Assembly: GCA_016787445.1 (NCBI GenBank)
Contig: JAEUTQ010000032.1
Location: 1 to 33,683, forward strand
Source: Bacteroidia bacterium
Lineage (GTDB): Bacteria; Bacteroidota; Bacteroidia; B-17B0; Aurantibacillaceae
Direction of reading: 5' to 3'
DNA: 33,683 bases
Positions 24,316-32,809 of the stretch are shown here, one piece after another. The notes under the pieces are model-generated. The model was not told where the DNA came from. It did not search any database and was given only the letters and a program-made list of their open reading frames with translations. Both the position numbers and the translations under genes were made by a program. The first letter of the stretch is position 1; each line of letters opens with the position of its first letter.

Positions 24316-26208
24316 TTATTTTTTGGAATAGCGTTGTCTTCTGCTCATGCCATCACGCGAACCAAACGATTTTTTTTCTTTAGAATCGCCATCGCGCTTT
24401 TTTTCGCCATCACGTTTTTTGTCGCTAAACTTTTTATCGCCATAAGATTTCTCTCCGTAAGATTTCTCTCCGTATTTTTTGTCGCCATATTTTTTGTCTC
24501 CACCGGATGATTTGCGGTCGCCAAAAGATGATTTACGATCGCTGTATTTTCTGTCACCACCGCCAGAACGGCCGCCTCCAAATTTTCTATCGCCACCACC
24601 TGAGCCGCCGCTACTTTCTTTGTAACGTTTTTCAGAAATTTCAAGAGATACTTTACGGTTATTAAATTCAATTCCGGATTTATTCACCGCCATAAAATCA
24701 TCAACGAATTTACTTTCGGTTTCAAAAAACGAGAAGCTGTTTTTAACATCCACATTAAATACCATACGAGAATGTACTTTAGCCGATTCTGCTAAAAACT
24801 CTTTCAAAGAATTTTTATTAAAGCCATCCATCATACCAACATTTACGAAGAAGCGTTTCGTTTTATTGTTGTTTCCACCGTCTTTCGCTGAATTTAAATC
24901 AGGCGCATTTTGGTAGTAGTCATAGAAACGGTTAAACTCTTCTGAAATAAATCGTTTAATGATTTCTTCCTTACTAAGGTCTTTTAATTCCTCATAAACT
25001 TTTGGTAAATATTTTTCGATGTCTTCATCACGAACTTCTACATCGTGTAATTTTTTCACCAAGTGAAACAATTGTTTTTCGCATACTTCAACTCCATCAG
25101 GAATTGGCGCGCTTTCAAACTTTTTGTTTAGGATACGTTCAATGTCTTTAATTCTTCCGGTTTCTTTCGGAGTAATAATAGCTATAGACATACCGGAACG
25201 ACCCGCACGTGCTGTACGTCCGCTTCGGTGAGTATAGTTTTCTACATCTTCCGGTAAATTGTAATTGATAACGTGTGTAATATTATCCACATCAATACCA
25301 CGCGCGGCAACATCGGTAGCCACTAACATTTGTAAAGTGCGGTTACGGAAACGTTTCATTACAAAATCACGTTGCGATTGCGATAAATCACCATGTAAAG
25401 CATCAGCGCTGTAACCATCTTTAATTAAAGCATCGGCTACTTGTTGGGTTTCTGCTTTGGTACGGCAAAATACCATTCCGAAAATTTCCGGATAAAAATC
25501 AGCAATACGCTTTAATGCTAAATAACGATCGCGTTGATTTACTAAATAATAAATATGTTTAATATTTTCTGCACCTTCATTACGCTTACCCGCGCTTATT
25601 TCAGCCGGATTGCTCATGTAGTTACGTGCAATGCGTTCTACTTCTTTAGGCATAGTAGCGCTAAATAACCAAGTGTTTTTTGTAGAAGGCGTTTGTTCAA
25701 GAATAACATCTAAGTCATCTTTAAAACCCATGTTCAACATTTCATCTGCTTCATCCAGCACAACAATGTTGATGGTTTGTAATTTTACTGCACGGCGTTC
25801 AATTAAATCAACTAAACGTCCGGGTGTAGCAACAATAATTTGTACTCCGTTTCTGATTTCGTTAATCTGATTTACAATACTAGCGCCGCCATATACAGCT
25901 GTAATATTTAAACCTTTAACGTATTTACCGAAGTTTTTTAAATCGTTGGTAATTTGTAAACACAATTCGCGCGTTGGCGCTAAGATTAATGCTTGCGTAT
26001 CTTTATCGCTTGCATCAATTGTGTTTAAAATAGGAAAACCAAACGCGGCAGTTTTACCGGTTCCTGTTTGTGCTAATGCAACAACATCGGTTTGCGTTGT
26101 AGTTAACAACGGAATAGATTGTTGTTGAATAGGCGTAGGATTTGTGTAGCCAAGATCTTTAATGGCTTGCATAAGGCTTGCGTGAAGCCCTAGTTCTTCA
26201 AAAGTCAT
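24316..26208 (-). CDS. DEAD-box RNA helicase, DeaD/CsdA type with DbpA-like RNA-binding domain
   Basis: A 630-residue ATP-dependent RNA helicase. The core shows the Q motif (TPIQQQ), motif I AQTGTGKT (46-53), APTREL, DEAD (152-155), SAT (183-185), VATDVAARGIDV and HRSGRTARAG. After a helical linker (about 380-455) comes a DbpA/CsdA-like RNA-binding module (TKRFFVNVGMMDGFNK ... GIEFNNRKVSLEI), then an about 95-residue Gly/Lys/Asp/Ser/Tyr-rich tail of short repeats (GDRK, GDKKYG, GEKSYG). Such helicases act in ribosome assembly and RNA turnover and are often cold-induced. A 10-bp stem-loop lies in the 5' leader. The single-base-shifted antisense frames over the tail are artefacts of its repetitive codons. 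Confidence 0.95.
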   Translation of the reverse strand: MTFEELGLHASLMQAIKDLGYTNPTPIQQQSIPLLTTTQTDVVALAQTGTGKTAAFGFPILNTIDASDKDTQALILAPTRELCLQITNDLKNFGKYVKGLNITAVYGGASIVNQINEIRNGVQIIVATPGRLVDLIERRAVKLQTINIVVLDEADEMLNMGFKDDLDVILEQTPSTKNTWLFSATMPKEVERIARNYMSNPAEISAGKRNEGAENIKHIYYLVNQRDRYLALKRIADFYPEIFGMVFCRTKAETQQVADALIKDGYSADALHGDLSQSQRDFVMKRFRNRTLQMLVATDVAARGIDVDNITHVINYNLPEDVENYTHRSGRTARAGRSGMSIAIITPKETGRIKDIERILNKKFESAPIPDGVEVCEKQLFHLVKKLHDVEVRDEDIEKYLPKVYEELKDLSKEEIIKRFISEEFNRFYDYYQNAPDLNSAKDGGNNNKTKRFFVNVGMMDGFNKNSLKEFLAESAKVHSRMVFNVDVKNSFSFFETESKFVDDFMAVNKSGIEFNNRKVSLEISEKRYKESSGGSGGGDRKFGGGRSGGGDRKYSDRKSSFGDRKSSGGDKKYGDKKYGEKSYGEKSYGDKKFSDKKRDGEKKRDGDSKEKKSFGSRDGMSRRQRYSKK

Positions 26209-26228
26209 AATTTTTATTTTAGATTAAA

Positions 26229-26266
26229 CATTAACTGCTTCAGAAAATTCAACTCCGCAGTTAATG
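26229..26266 (-). promoter_or_regulatory. Stem-loop in the helicase mRNA leader
   Basis: CATTAACTGC (26229-26238) and GCAGTTAATG (26257-26266) form a perfect 10-bp stem with an 18-base loop. It ends 20 bases before the helicase start codon, within the expected leader of about 110 bases. Confidence 0.5.
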
Positions 26267-26322
26267 CCATACGGCCGACAAAATTCGCTCGAGTTAAACT
26301 CACTAAACAGTGATTTCGGGCA

Positions 26323-26330
26323 CAAAGATA
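26323..26330 (-). promoter_or_regulatory. -7 promoter element of the DEAD-box helicase gene
   Basis: TATCTTTG on the minus strand matches TAnnTTTG exactly and continues as TGCCC, much like the rlmD promoter (TACCTTTGTGCC). It predicts a leader of roughly 110 bases, unlike the very short leaders elsewhere in the window. Confidence 0.5.
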
Positions 26331-26405
26331 GGTTAATAAAACCCAAATACCTAATCTTTTACGTTTTAGTAACAATTTTAGACGGAATTTACACTGTAAT
26401 TTTTA

Positions 26406-26413
26406 TATTTTTG
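26406..26413 (+). promoter_or_regulatory. -7 promoter element of the guanylyltransferase gene
   Basis: TATTTTTG matches TAnnTTTG exactly and ends 12 bases before the ATG at 26426. It shows that the in-frame extension back to 26264 is not translated. Confidence 0.5.
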
Positions 26414-26425
26414 CGACTCGAACTT

Positions 26426-27514
26426 ATGAAGAATCACTATGCAATAATTATGGCCGGCGGCGTTGGTACACGTTTTTGGCCAATGAGCACTAGCTCTCAC
26501 CCTAAACAGTTCTTGGATATTTTAGGGACAGGTCGCACTTTATTGCAACAAACCTATGATCGATTATTGCGTGTTTGTCCGAATGAAAATATTTTTGTGG
26601 TAACGAGTTCTTCGTATGAAGAGTTGTGCAGTACGCAACTTCCTAAATTACCAAAGCAAAATATTTTATGTGAACCTTCTCGTAAGAATACTGCGCCTTG
26701 TGTGGCGTATGCATCGTATAAAATTCATAAGATAAATCCAAAAGCCATAACAATCGTAGCACCAAGCGACCATTTAATTACAAAAGAAGATACGTTTGTG
26801 AAAGCGATTAATTCTTGTTTTGCAAAAGCAGCGAATGAAGATTGTTTGGTAACCTTAGGAATTAAACCTACTCGTCCGGATACCGGTTACGGATACATTC
26901 AGTTTATAGAATCCGATAAAAAGGAAAAGGATAAACGTATTTATAAAGTAAAAACATTTACTGAGAAACCTGACCACGATATGGCAAAGTTTTTCATGGA
27001 GAGTGGTGATTTTTTATGGAACTCAGGAATTTTTATTTGGAGCACAGAGAGTATTACCAAAGCAATGGAAACTCACGATCCTGAATTAGCGAATGTGTTT
27101 AAAGAAGGATGGGATGATTATAATACAAAGAATGAAGCAGCTTTTATAAAAAAGGCATACAATACCTGTAAAAATATTTCCATCGATTATTCGGTGATGG
27201 AGAAAGCGAAGAATGTTTACGTACGTTCGTCTATCATCGGGTGGAGCGACTTAGGTACCTGGGGTTCTTTATATACACATTTAAAGCATGATGGTAATAA
27301 AAACGCCATTGTGGGTAAAAATGTAATGCAGTATGATTGTAATAACTGCATTGTACAAGTACCTAAAAACAAATTAGTGGTGTTACAAGGTTTGGAAGAT
27401 TATATTGTGGTAGAGTCGGAAGATGTATTGATGATTTGCAAAAAGCAGGACGAGCAACAAATACGAAACTTTGTGAATGATGTGAAGGTGCAAAAGGGCG
27501 AGAATTACGTTTAA
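26426..27514 (+). CDS. manC: Mannose-1-phosphate guanylyltransferase
   Basis: A 362-residue nucleotidyltransferase making GDP-mannose from mannose-1-phosphate and GTP for surface polysaccharides and fucose-type sugars. The signature GGVGTRFWPMS and HPKQFLDI starts at residue 11, and further family motifs are NTAPC, APSDHLI, KPTRPDTGYGYIQF, FTEKPD, WNSGIFIW, IDYSVMEKA and WSDLGTW. It ends after the left-handed-helix region, without the C-terminal isomerase domain of bifunctional enzymes. The start chosen is the ATG directly before the nucleotidyltransferase core; the frame is open further upstream but carries no homologous sequence there. Confidence 0.93.
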   Translation: MKNHYAIIMAGGVGTRFWPMSTSSHPKQFLDILGTGRTLLQQTYDRLLRVCPNENIFVVTSSSYEELCSTQLPKLPKQNILCEPSRKNTAPCVAYASYKIHKINPKAITIVAPSDHLITKEDTFVKAINSCFAKAANEDCLVTLGIKPTRPDTGYGYIQFIESDKKEKDKRIYKVKTFTEKPDHDMAKFFMESGDFLWNSGIFIWSTESITKAMETHDPELANVFKEGWDDYNTKNEAAFIKKAYNTCKNISIDYSVMEKAKNVYVRSSIIGWSDLGTWGSLYTHLKHDGNKNAIVGKNVMQYDCNNCIVQVPKNKLVVLQGLEDYIVVESEDVLMICKKQDEQQIRNFVNDVKVQKGENYV

Positions 27515-27596
27515 AGATCATTCATTAGGGTAGTTAAGCGTTCATAGTTGGTTTAGAAATTTTGTACTTTTATAACTAAGTATAAGATTCAGCAAA

Positions 27597-28682
27597 GTGT
27601 TAGTTCAAAAAATATTATTAACTGTAGGACTAATAATTTCGGCTAGTTCTTTTTCTCAGAATTTAATTCCTAATCATAGTTTTGAGCTTGCTTCGGATGA
27701 TTCGGAAATAATCACTTCAGATAATAACTTTACTTGTTTGGATTGGGAAAGTCCTAGTTTTGGTACTCCAGACTATTTTAAGGGGTCGCGTATAGGTTTG
27801 TTTAGTGCTGGTGATAATCTTTTTGGAAACATAGATCCTTTTGATGGGGATTCATATGTCGGGTTTGGTTCAAACATGGGTGGGCAGTACTTCTTCGAAT
27901 ATATTTCAACAAAATTGATTCAACCTTTAATAAAAGGCGAATCGTATTGTTTGACGTTCTATGTGTCTGCTGCAAACAAAGTCGAACATTTTACAACTAA
28001 CGAAATTGATTTTGTATTTACTAAGACAAGTATTTACCAAAGCACGAGTAATCGGTTAAAACCTTTAAGGTTTGAAAAGTGTGTGGTAGATAGTGGTTTT
28101 TTTGTTTCAGGTTGTTGGGCACGTATTTCTGCCTGTTACGTAGCTGAGGGAGAGGAGAGGTTTTTGACTATTGGGATTATGAATCCAAACTATCAGCATT
28201 TTAATCTAACGAGTAATAAGGAAAAAAGATTTGATGGGGTTTATTTGTTTTTAGATAATCTTAGTTTGTATAATTTAAATGAGGTTAAGGAATGTTCATG
28301 TAATAAAATGTCAATAATAGATCAATATGATAAAGCTGTAAGCGATGCCATTCCAATTAAAAATATAAGTTTTAAAAACAACAGTTCAGAGTTGCTTTCA
28401 GACTCATACATTGAATTAAATAAGATAGCAATATACTTATCCAAAAACAGCAAATATAAGATTAAGCTAATAGGTCATACGGATAGTCTAGGCAATGAGA
28501 AGGATAATATAAAGTTAAGTCAATCTAGAGCAAAGGCTGTTTCTGAGTATTTGATAAAAATGGGGGTGGCTGGATCTCGAATTACTTATGTTGGATACGG
28601 AAGTAAATTTCCCATCTCTCCGAACAGTTCAGAGTCGGGTAGATTAATGAATAGAAGGGTTGAGATGAAACTTTATAAGTAA
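27597..28682 (+). CDS. OmpA-family outer-membrane/peptidoglycan-associated protein
   Basis: A 361-residue exported protein beginning at GTG (27597); signal peptide to about SFSQ (residue 21). The middle part (NLIPNHSFEL ... YVGFGSNMGGQYFFEYIST ... YLFLDNLSLYNL, about 22-225) resembles the carbohydrate-binding-like jelly-roll domain often placed before OmpA in Bacteroidota. The C-terminal OmpA/MotB domain (about 255-361) has the peptidoglycan-binding strand-helix pattern IKLIGHTDSLGNEKDN, LSQSRAKAVSEYLI and GYGSKFPI, ending NRRVEMKL. It should tie the outer membrane to the cell wall. Codons look more AT-rich than in manC. The nearby TACTTTTA at about 27565 may be its -7 element. Confidence 0.86.
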   Translation: MLVQKILLTVGLIISASSFSQNLIPNHSFELASDDSEIITSDNNFTCLDWESPSFGTPDYFKGSRIGLFSAGDNLFGNIDPFDGDSYVGFGSNMGGQYFFEYISTKLIQPLIKGESYCLTFYVSAANKVEHFTTNEIDFVFTKTSIYQSTSNRLKPLRFEKCVVDSGFFVSGCWARISACYVAEGEERFLTIGIMNPNYQHFNLTSNKEKRFDGVYLFLDNLSLYNLNEVKECSCNKMSIIDQYDKAVSDAIPIKNISFKNNSSELLSDSYIELNKIAIYLSKNSKYKIKLIGHTDSLGNEKDNIKLSQSRAKAVSEYLIKMGVAGSRITYVGYGSKFPISPNSSESGRLMNRRVEMKLYK

Positions 28683-28734
28683 ATAGATATAGACTGTAAT
28701 GAAGTCTTGAGATAATGAATCACCAAATATGTGG

Positions 28735-29142
28735 TTACTTCACCCACATTAATACTTTGTCGTTATTCTTGTAAGAATCAAAATCCTTATCAAAAAGTAT
28801 TACAAAAAAATCCACCAGAGGTAGTATTCCGAATATCCCGCCTAAGCTGGCGATATAAGCTACCGGTACATAAGGTTTGGTTCCTAAATAAATTCGATGC
28901 AATCCAACAATCCCAAACGGAAACGGAAATGCTAAAAGGGCTGCCGTTAATTTTTGTCGGTTGAATTGTTTTTCTCTTAAGCGTTTTAAAATCGGAAGCG
29001 GTCTTTCTTTTTCTAAGTTTTTAAATTCAATCACACTTACTTCAGTAACGGTATGACAACTATCCCAATAAACAATAACCCCATTGTCTGCATTTGTCTT
29101 CGCGCACAGAAGGGTGAAAAGTATGAGAATGATTTTTTTCAT
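28735..29142 (-). CDS. Exported TM2-domain protein
   Basis: A 135-residue protein with an N-terminal signal peptide (MKKIILILFTLLCAKTNA), a basic linker (KRLREKQFNRQK) and a TM2 domain at about residues 70-118 (two helices joined by a short turn: PFPFGIVGLHRIYLGTKPY, then IFGILPLVDFFVILF). TM2 proteins are small membrane proteins of unsettled function. The signal peptide plus TM2 layout is common in Bacteroidota hypothetical proteins. It is convergent with the OmpA-family gene and lies 215 bases from sod. Confidence 0.72.
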   Translation of the reverse strand: MKKIILILFTLLCAKTNADNGVIVYWDSCHTVTEVSVIEFKNLEKERPLPILKRLREKQFNRQKLTAALLAFPFPFGIVGLHRIYLGTKPYVPVAYIASLGGIFGILPLVDFFVILFDKDFDSYKNNDKVLMWVK

Positions 29143-29183
29143 TTTAGATCGAGTAAACGGTATGCTTATGAATCCTATTTTAT

Positions 29184-29241
29184 GTCAGTTCGAGTGGAGT
29201 CGAGATCTATCAGGCCGCGTCTCGACTCCGCTCGACGTGAC
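29184..29241. repeat. REP-like inverted repeat
   Basis: Two 22-base arms pairing at 19 positions (GTCAGTTCGAGTGGAGTCGAGA with the complement at 29220-29241) around a 14-base loop. The arms are of the GTCGAGCGGAGTCGAGA / TCTCGACTCCGCTCGAC type, which I recall as an abundant intergenic palindrome in Bacteroidota and some other genomes. Confidence 0.75.
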
Positions 29242-29256
29242 AAGTTCATCAAAAAT

Positions 29257-29291
29257 AATAAAGGGATTGTCGTGAAAACAATCCCTTTATT
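29257..29291 (-). terminator. Terminator, probably of sod
   Basis: A perfect 14-bp stem, AATAAAGGGATTGT with ACAATCCCTTTATT, around a 7-base loop, followed by T-rich sequence on the minus strand. It lies 66 bases past the sod stop, beyond the repeat at 29332-29356. Confidence 0.8.
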
Positions 29292-29331
29292 AAAAGATTA
29301 AACAATTTAATGTTATTCAAAATGAACTTAG

Positions 29332-29356
29332 CGCCTGTCCTGAGTTTGTCGAAGGA
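29332..29356. repeat. Short dispersed-repeat-like motif directly after sod
   Basis: CGCCTGTCCTGAGTTTGTCGA and the next four bases match, from memory, a frequent Bacteroidota intergenic motif (TTCGACAAACTCAGGACAG in reverse complement). It is one base from the sod stop codon and 90 bases from the REP-like inverted repeat. Confidence 0.5.
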
Positions 29357-29968
29357 TTATTTCTTAGCCGCTAAATAAAGTTCGTTTACTTTATTCCAGT
29401 TAATAACATTAAAAAATGCGCTGATATAATCCGGACGACGATTTTGGTAATGTAAGTAATAAGCATGTTCCCACACATCCATTCCTAAAACAGGAGTACC
29501 TTTACAAGTGTCAGGTAAATCCATTAAAGGATTATCTTGATTAGGAGTAGAGCATACTGCTAATTTTCCTTCTTTTACGCATAACCAAGCCCATCCAGAA
29601 CCAAAACGTGTAGCGCCGGCTTGTGCAAATTGAGTTTTGAAATTATCGAATGATCCAAATTCAGCTTCAATGGCTTTTCCAACTTCATTGGTTGGTACAC
29701 CACCAGCGTTTGGAGCCATGATGTTCCAGAATAAAGTGTGGTTGTAATGTCCGCCACCATTGTTACGAACAGCAACCGGATACTTAGAAATATTTTTACA
29801 AATTTCTTCGATGCTTAATTTTTCTGCATCTGTTCCTGCAATTGCAGCATTTAAATTGGTTACGTAAGCATTGTGATGTTTTCCATGATGTATTTCCATG
29901 GTACGCGCATCGATATGCGGCTCCAACGCATTAAACGCGTAAGGTAATTTTGGTAATTCAAAAGCCAT
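29357..29968 (-). CDS. sodA: Superoxide dismutase, Mn-type of the Fe/Mn family
   Basis: A 203-residue Fe/Mn superoxide dismutase. The metal ligands are H27 (EIHHGKHH), H77 (YNHTLFW), D164 and H168 (DVWEHAYY). The residues that separate Mn from Fe enzymes favour Mn: glycines before the second ligand (GGGHYNH) and the second-sphere glutamine Q144 in TPNQDNP. Cambialistic activity cannot be excluded. No signal peptide, so cytoplasmic. The minus-strand sequence TAACTTCG at 30003-30010, 34 bases before the ATG, may be its -7 element. Confidence 0.95.
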   Translation of the reverse strand: MAFELPKLPYAFNALEPHIDARTMEIHHGKHHNAYVTNLNAAIAGTDAEKLSIEEICKNISKYPVAVRNNGGGHYNHTLFWNIMAPNAGGVPTNEVGKAIEAEFGSFDNFKTQFAQAGATRFGSGWAWLCVKEGKLAVCSTPNQDNPLMDLPDTCKGTPVLGMDVWEHAYYLHYQNRRPDYISAFFNVINWNKVNELYLAAKK

Positions 29969-30044
29969 ATTTTTTGTTTTTAAAGGTTAATAAATGAATA
30001 TCCGAAGTTAGGTATTAATTGAGTTTTTAAAAATTAAATAATTG

Positions 30045-31676
30045 TTATTTTTCAAGAACTTCAACCGCTTTTTTAATGCTATTGTCGGTTTGGTTAATGA
30101 TAGGATAATAAGCGTCTTTATCAAAAAGGTTTCGGCCAATAAGGGCTTTAAGTAACTGTTTTAAATTGGTTTTGCTTTTCTCAAATTCAGCTTGAGTTCC
30201 TTCTACCTTTTTGTTTTTCGCAAAAGCAAAAAACTCATTCATCACGTTATCGTTTAGGGTATAATTACTTACAAATTTATCCGCCGAGTAGGCTTTCAGC
30301 AATTCGGCACGATGTTTATCACAATATTCAAAAGCAAACGTATTAATGACACCCGCATAAAAAGCCCGGTTTACGAATGGAGTGTATTTTGCTGTGTCAA
30401 GTGGTACAAAAATATCAGGCATAATTCCGCCACCGCCGTAAACAATTTTCCCTCCCGGTGTAATGTATTGCTTACTCTTATCAAGCTTAGAGCTATCGGC
30501 ATGTACTAATTCTCCGTCGTTGTATCTTTCGATTTCTTCATTGTAATACGCCTCATTGCCTTCATCGTATGGCTTTTGAATACACCTTCCGGTTGGTGTG
30601 TAGTAACGCGCAATAGTTAAGCGAATGGCAGAACCATCCGGTAAATCCAACTGATCTTGCACTAAACCTTTTCCAAAGCTACGACGGCCAATAATGGTAG
30701 CGCGATCATTATCCTGAACTGCACCGGCCACAATTTCACTGGCACTGGCACTTCCTTCATCAATTAAAATTACAAGCGGATTATTTTCAAAACTTCCATG
30801 TGTACTGGCTTTATAAGTTTTTTTAGGGTTGGCACGACCTTGTGTGTATACAATTTGCAGACCGTTAGTTAAAAATTCATCGGCAATATCTACGGCTGCT
30901 TTCAAAAATCCTCCCGGGTTACCACGTAAATCCAAGATTAATTTCTTCATCCCTTTAGTGCTTAAATCATTAAATGCTTTGAGATATTCGTCGTAAGTTG
31001 TAGAAGCAAATCGGCTAACTTTAATATAACCGATGCCGGGTTTAACCATATAGGAAACATCAACGCTGTAAAGTGGAATTTCATCGCGTGTAATACTGAA
31101 GTCGATTGTTTTTTTAACGCCGCTTCTCAATACTGTAACAACAACAACCGAGCCTTTTTCTCCACGAAGATTATCAAACACTTCCTTATTCGTAATTTTT
31201 ACACCGGCAACATTTTTTCCGTCTACCTTAATGATTTTATCTCCGGCTTTTACACCAAGCTTTTCGGATGGTCCACCTGCAATTGGAGTAATAACACGAA
31301 TGGTATCTCCGTAAATATTGAATTCTATACCTATGCCTTCAAAATTACCTTGTAGAGATTCATTCACATGTTTGAAATCTTCGGCAGGAATATAATCAGA
31401 GTGCGGATCAAGACTCTTTAACATAGATGTAACTGTTTTTTCCACTAATTGTTTTTTGTTAATGGAGTCAACATATTGTTCTTCTATATAATCTAATAAA
31501 TTATTGATTTTACGATACGGATTACTTTTGCCCGGCATGGAATTATCACTGATAATCGTATTTTCAAAGGAGAAAAAATAACCCGCAAAAATCCCAGCAA
31601 CCAAAACAATTGAAAAGTAAAGCGGAAGCAAGGGATTGCCTTTGGGTTTTACTTCGTTTTGGTTGAGTTCCTGCAT
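30045..31676 (-). CDS. Carboxyl-terminal processing protease (S41 family, CtpA/Prc)
   Basis: A 543-residue serine protease with an N-terminal membrane anchor (about 17-35), an S41 N-terminal domain (YIEEQYVDSINKKQL), a PDZ domain (about 105-195, with GIGIEF and VKAGDKIIKVDG) and the S41 catalytic core. The catalytic serine is S311 in GSASASEIVAG and the general base lysine K336 in SFGKGLVQ, the family's 25-residue spacing. It is periplasmic and trims or degrades envelope proteins from their C-terminus. A -7-like TACCTTTA (31692-31699, minus strand) lies 15 bases before the ATG, and the gene is divergent from the Rieske-like lipoprotein gene. Confidence 0.95.
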   Translation of the reverse strand: MQELNQNEVKPKGNPLLPLYFSIVLVAGIFAGYFFSFENTIISDNSMPGKSNPYRKINNLLDYIEEQYVDSINKKQLVEKTVTSMLKSLDPHSDYIPAEDFKHVNESLQGNFEGIGIEFNIYGDTIRVITPIAGGPSEKLGVKAGDKIIKVDGKNVAGVKITNKEVFDNLRGEKGSVVVVTVLRSGVKKTIDFSITRDEIPLYSVDVSYMVKPGIGYIKVSRFASTTYDEYLKAFNDLSTKGMKKLILDLRGNPGGFLKAAVDIADEFLTNGLQIVYTQGRANPKKTYKASTHGSFENNPLVILIDEGSASASEIVAGAVQDNDRATIIGRRSFGKGLVQDQLDLPDGSAIRLTIARYYTPTGRCIQKPYDEGNEAYYNEEIERYNDGELVHADSSKLDKSKQYITPGGKIVYGGGGIMPDIFVPLDTAKYTPFVNRAFYAGVINTFAFEYCDKHRAELLKAYSADKFVSNYTLNDNVMNEFFAFAKNKKVEGTQAEFEKSKTNLKQLLKALIGRNLFDKDAYYPIINQTDNSIKKAVEVLEK

Positions 31677-31691
31677 TTTTGTAAATTTGTG

Positions 31692-31699
31692 TAAAGGTA
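31692..31699 (-). promoter_or_regulatory. -7-like element of the ctpA-type gene
   Basis: Minus-strand TACCTTTA, one mismatch from TAnnTTTG, ending 15 bases before the ATG at 31676. No clear -33 half-site. Confidence 0.4.
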
Positions 31700-31724
31700 A
31701 TGCTTTAGCAGGAAGTAATTGTAA

Positions 31725-32171
31725 ATGTTTTTCCCTAAAAAAATAAAAATTATATCAGCGGTTATAATCTGCTTGCTAGTGGTATTGTCTTGTAAAAAGA
31801 AGGCGCAGCAAGTGAATAACAGTAACATTCCGTACACGCCCGTTAATCTTACTATTTATCCAAACGACCCATTAAATTTTAAATTGCAAACTGCCGGAGG
31901 TTGGATGTATTTTAATGGCGGTATACATGGAATTATTGTTTACAGGAAATCACAAACAGATTTCGTAGCATTGGAGCGCGCTTCAACTTACGACGCTGAT
32001 AATTTTGAAGCGCGTGCAAAGGTTCAATCAGACAATTTCACGTGTAGGGATACCGTGAGCGGATCAAAATGGCAAATTGTAGATGGTGCTGTAATGTCAG
32101 GGCCTGCAACTTTACCATTAAAACTTTACGGAACCAGTTTTGACGGAAATACCTTAAGGGTTTTTAATTAA
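31725..32171 (+). CDS. Rieske-fold-like lipoprotein without iron-sulfur ligands
   Basis: A 148-residue lipoprotein (lipobox VVLSC at about residues 19-23, then Lys-rich). The remainder resembles small Bacteroidota Rieske-like lipoproteins: GGWMYFNGGIHGIIVYRKS, LERASTYD, then GSKWQIVDGAVMSGPATLPLKLY and a final strand NTLRVFN. In true Rieske proteins CxH and CxxH motifs flank this core; here the first is replaced by the sequence after ERASTYD and only one cysteine (FTCRD) is seen, so no cluster should bind. Fold assignment is by motif resemblance only. It is convergent with gldD, the ends being 5 bases apart. Confidence 0.6.
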   Translation: MFFPKKIKIISAVIICLLVVLSCKKKAQQVNNSNIPYTPVNLTIYPNDPLNFKLQTAGGWMYFNGGIHGIIVYRKSQTDFVALERASTYDADNFEARAKVQSDNFTCRDTVSGSKWQIVDGAVMSGPATLPLKLYGTSFDGNTLRVFN

Positions 32172-32176
32172 TCAAA

Positions 32177-32809
32177 TTATTTTTTCGCAACAGATGGGGT
32201 GGATTTCCACTCGCATGTTTTTACGAGATGTAAAATATCTTCGCGTAAAAAATCAATCACAATTTTAAGTGAATCGATATTCGGAACTGCATCAAAGTAT
32301 AGAGCACCTCTTAAAAAATGATGTGTACTGTCGGTAAGATAAAACTGAACGGATGAAGCAGTGTTACCGGCAATATCGTAAACTAAACCATACACTTTGG
32401 CGCTGTCTCTTATCACTAAAGATTCATCCAAACCGGTTGCTTTAATTTGATGACGGATGGCAAAATTGCGGGAGTCTTCCAGAAAAACGTTGAGGTCGTT
32501 ATTCACCGCTTTATAACTTAAGTGAATCGTTGCTCCGAATTTCGGAAAGCTGATGTTATACCAACAAGGCTCTGCGTTTTTATGTTTATCATTACTTATA
32601 GTTGCATAGGCAGGAATTTCGAAACGATAAGGGCAAGTTGTATCGAAAGAAATGTATTTCTTTTCGGGAAAATCAATTTTAAAATAACCACGCGGTTTAG
32701 GCGAATAGATTTTATCATCTTCATCTTCGCATGCGGTTAGCAATAAACATGGAGTGAGGATTGCTAAAAAATATTTTAAGAATGTTTTCAAATTAAAATG
32801 GTAAATCAC
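32177..32809 (-). CDS. gldD: Gliding motility lipoprotein GldD
   Basis: About 210 residues. The GldD hallmarks are present: [64 protein letters not shown] and [17 protein letters not shown]. GldD is a lipoprotein required for gliding and T9SS function in Flavobacterium. The lipobox LLTAC is followed by a very acidic stretch (EDEDD). Two starts are possible: GTG at 32809, which overlaps ssb by 17 bases, or TTG at 32791, just after the ssb stop, giving a compact signal peptide ([14 protein letters not shown]). I cannot decide. The gene directly follows ssb; gldE, which usually sits between them in flavobacteria, is missing. Confidence 0.92.
   Translation of the reverse strand: MIYHFNLKTFLKYFLAILTPCLLLTACEDEDDKIYSPKPRGYFKIDFPEKKYISFDTTCPYRFEIPAYATISNDKHKNAEPCWYNISFPKFGATIHLSYKAVNNDLNVFLEDSRNFAIRHQIKATGLDESLVIRDSAKVYGLVYDIAGNTASSVQFYLTDSTHHFLRGALYFDAVPNIDSLKIVIDFLREDILHLVKTCEWKSTPSVAKK

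Noticed and set aside
24345..24671. Overlapping minus-strand frame in the helicase tail
   Set aside because: It is a shifted frame of the repetitive Lys/Gly codons in the real gene.
26264..26425. N-terminal extension of 54 residues on the guanylyltransferase frame
   Set aside because: It contains the -7 promoter element and part of the divergent helicase promoter region, and the family core begins right at the ATG at 26426.
29053..29301. Short plus-strand frames across the repeat region
   Set aside because: They run through the REP-like hairpin and terminator and have no protein features.
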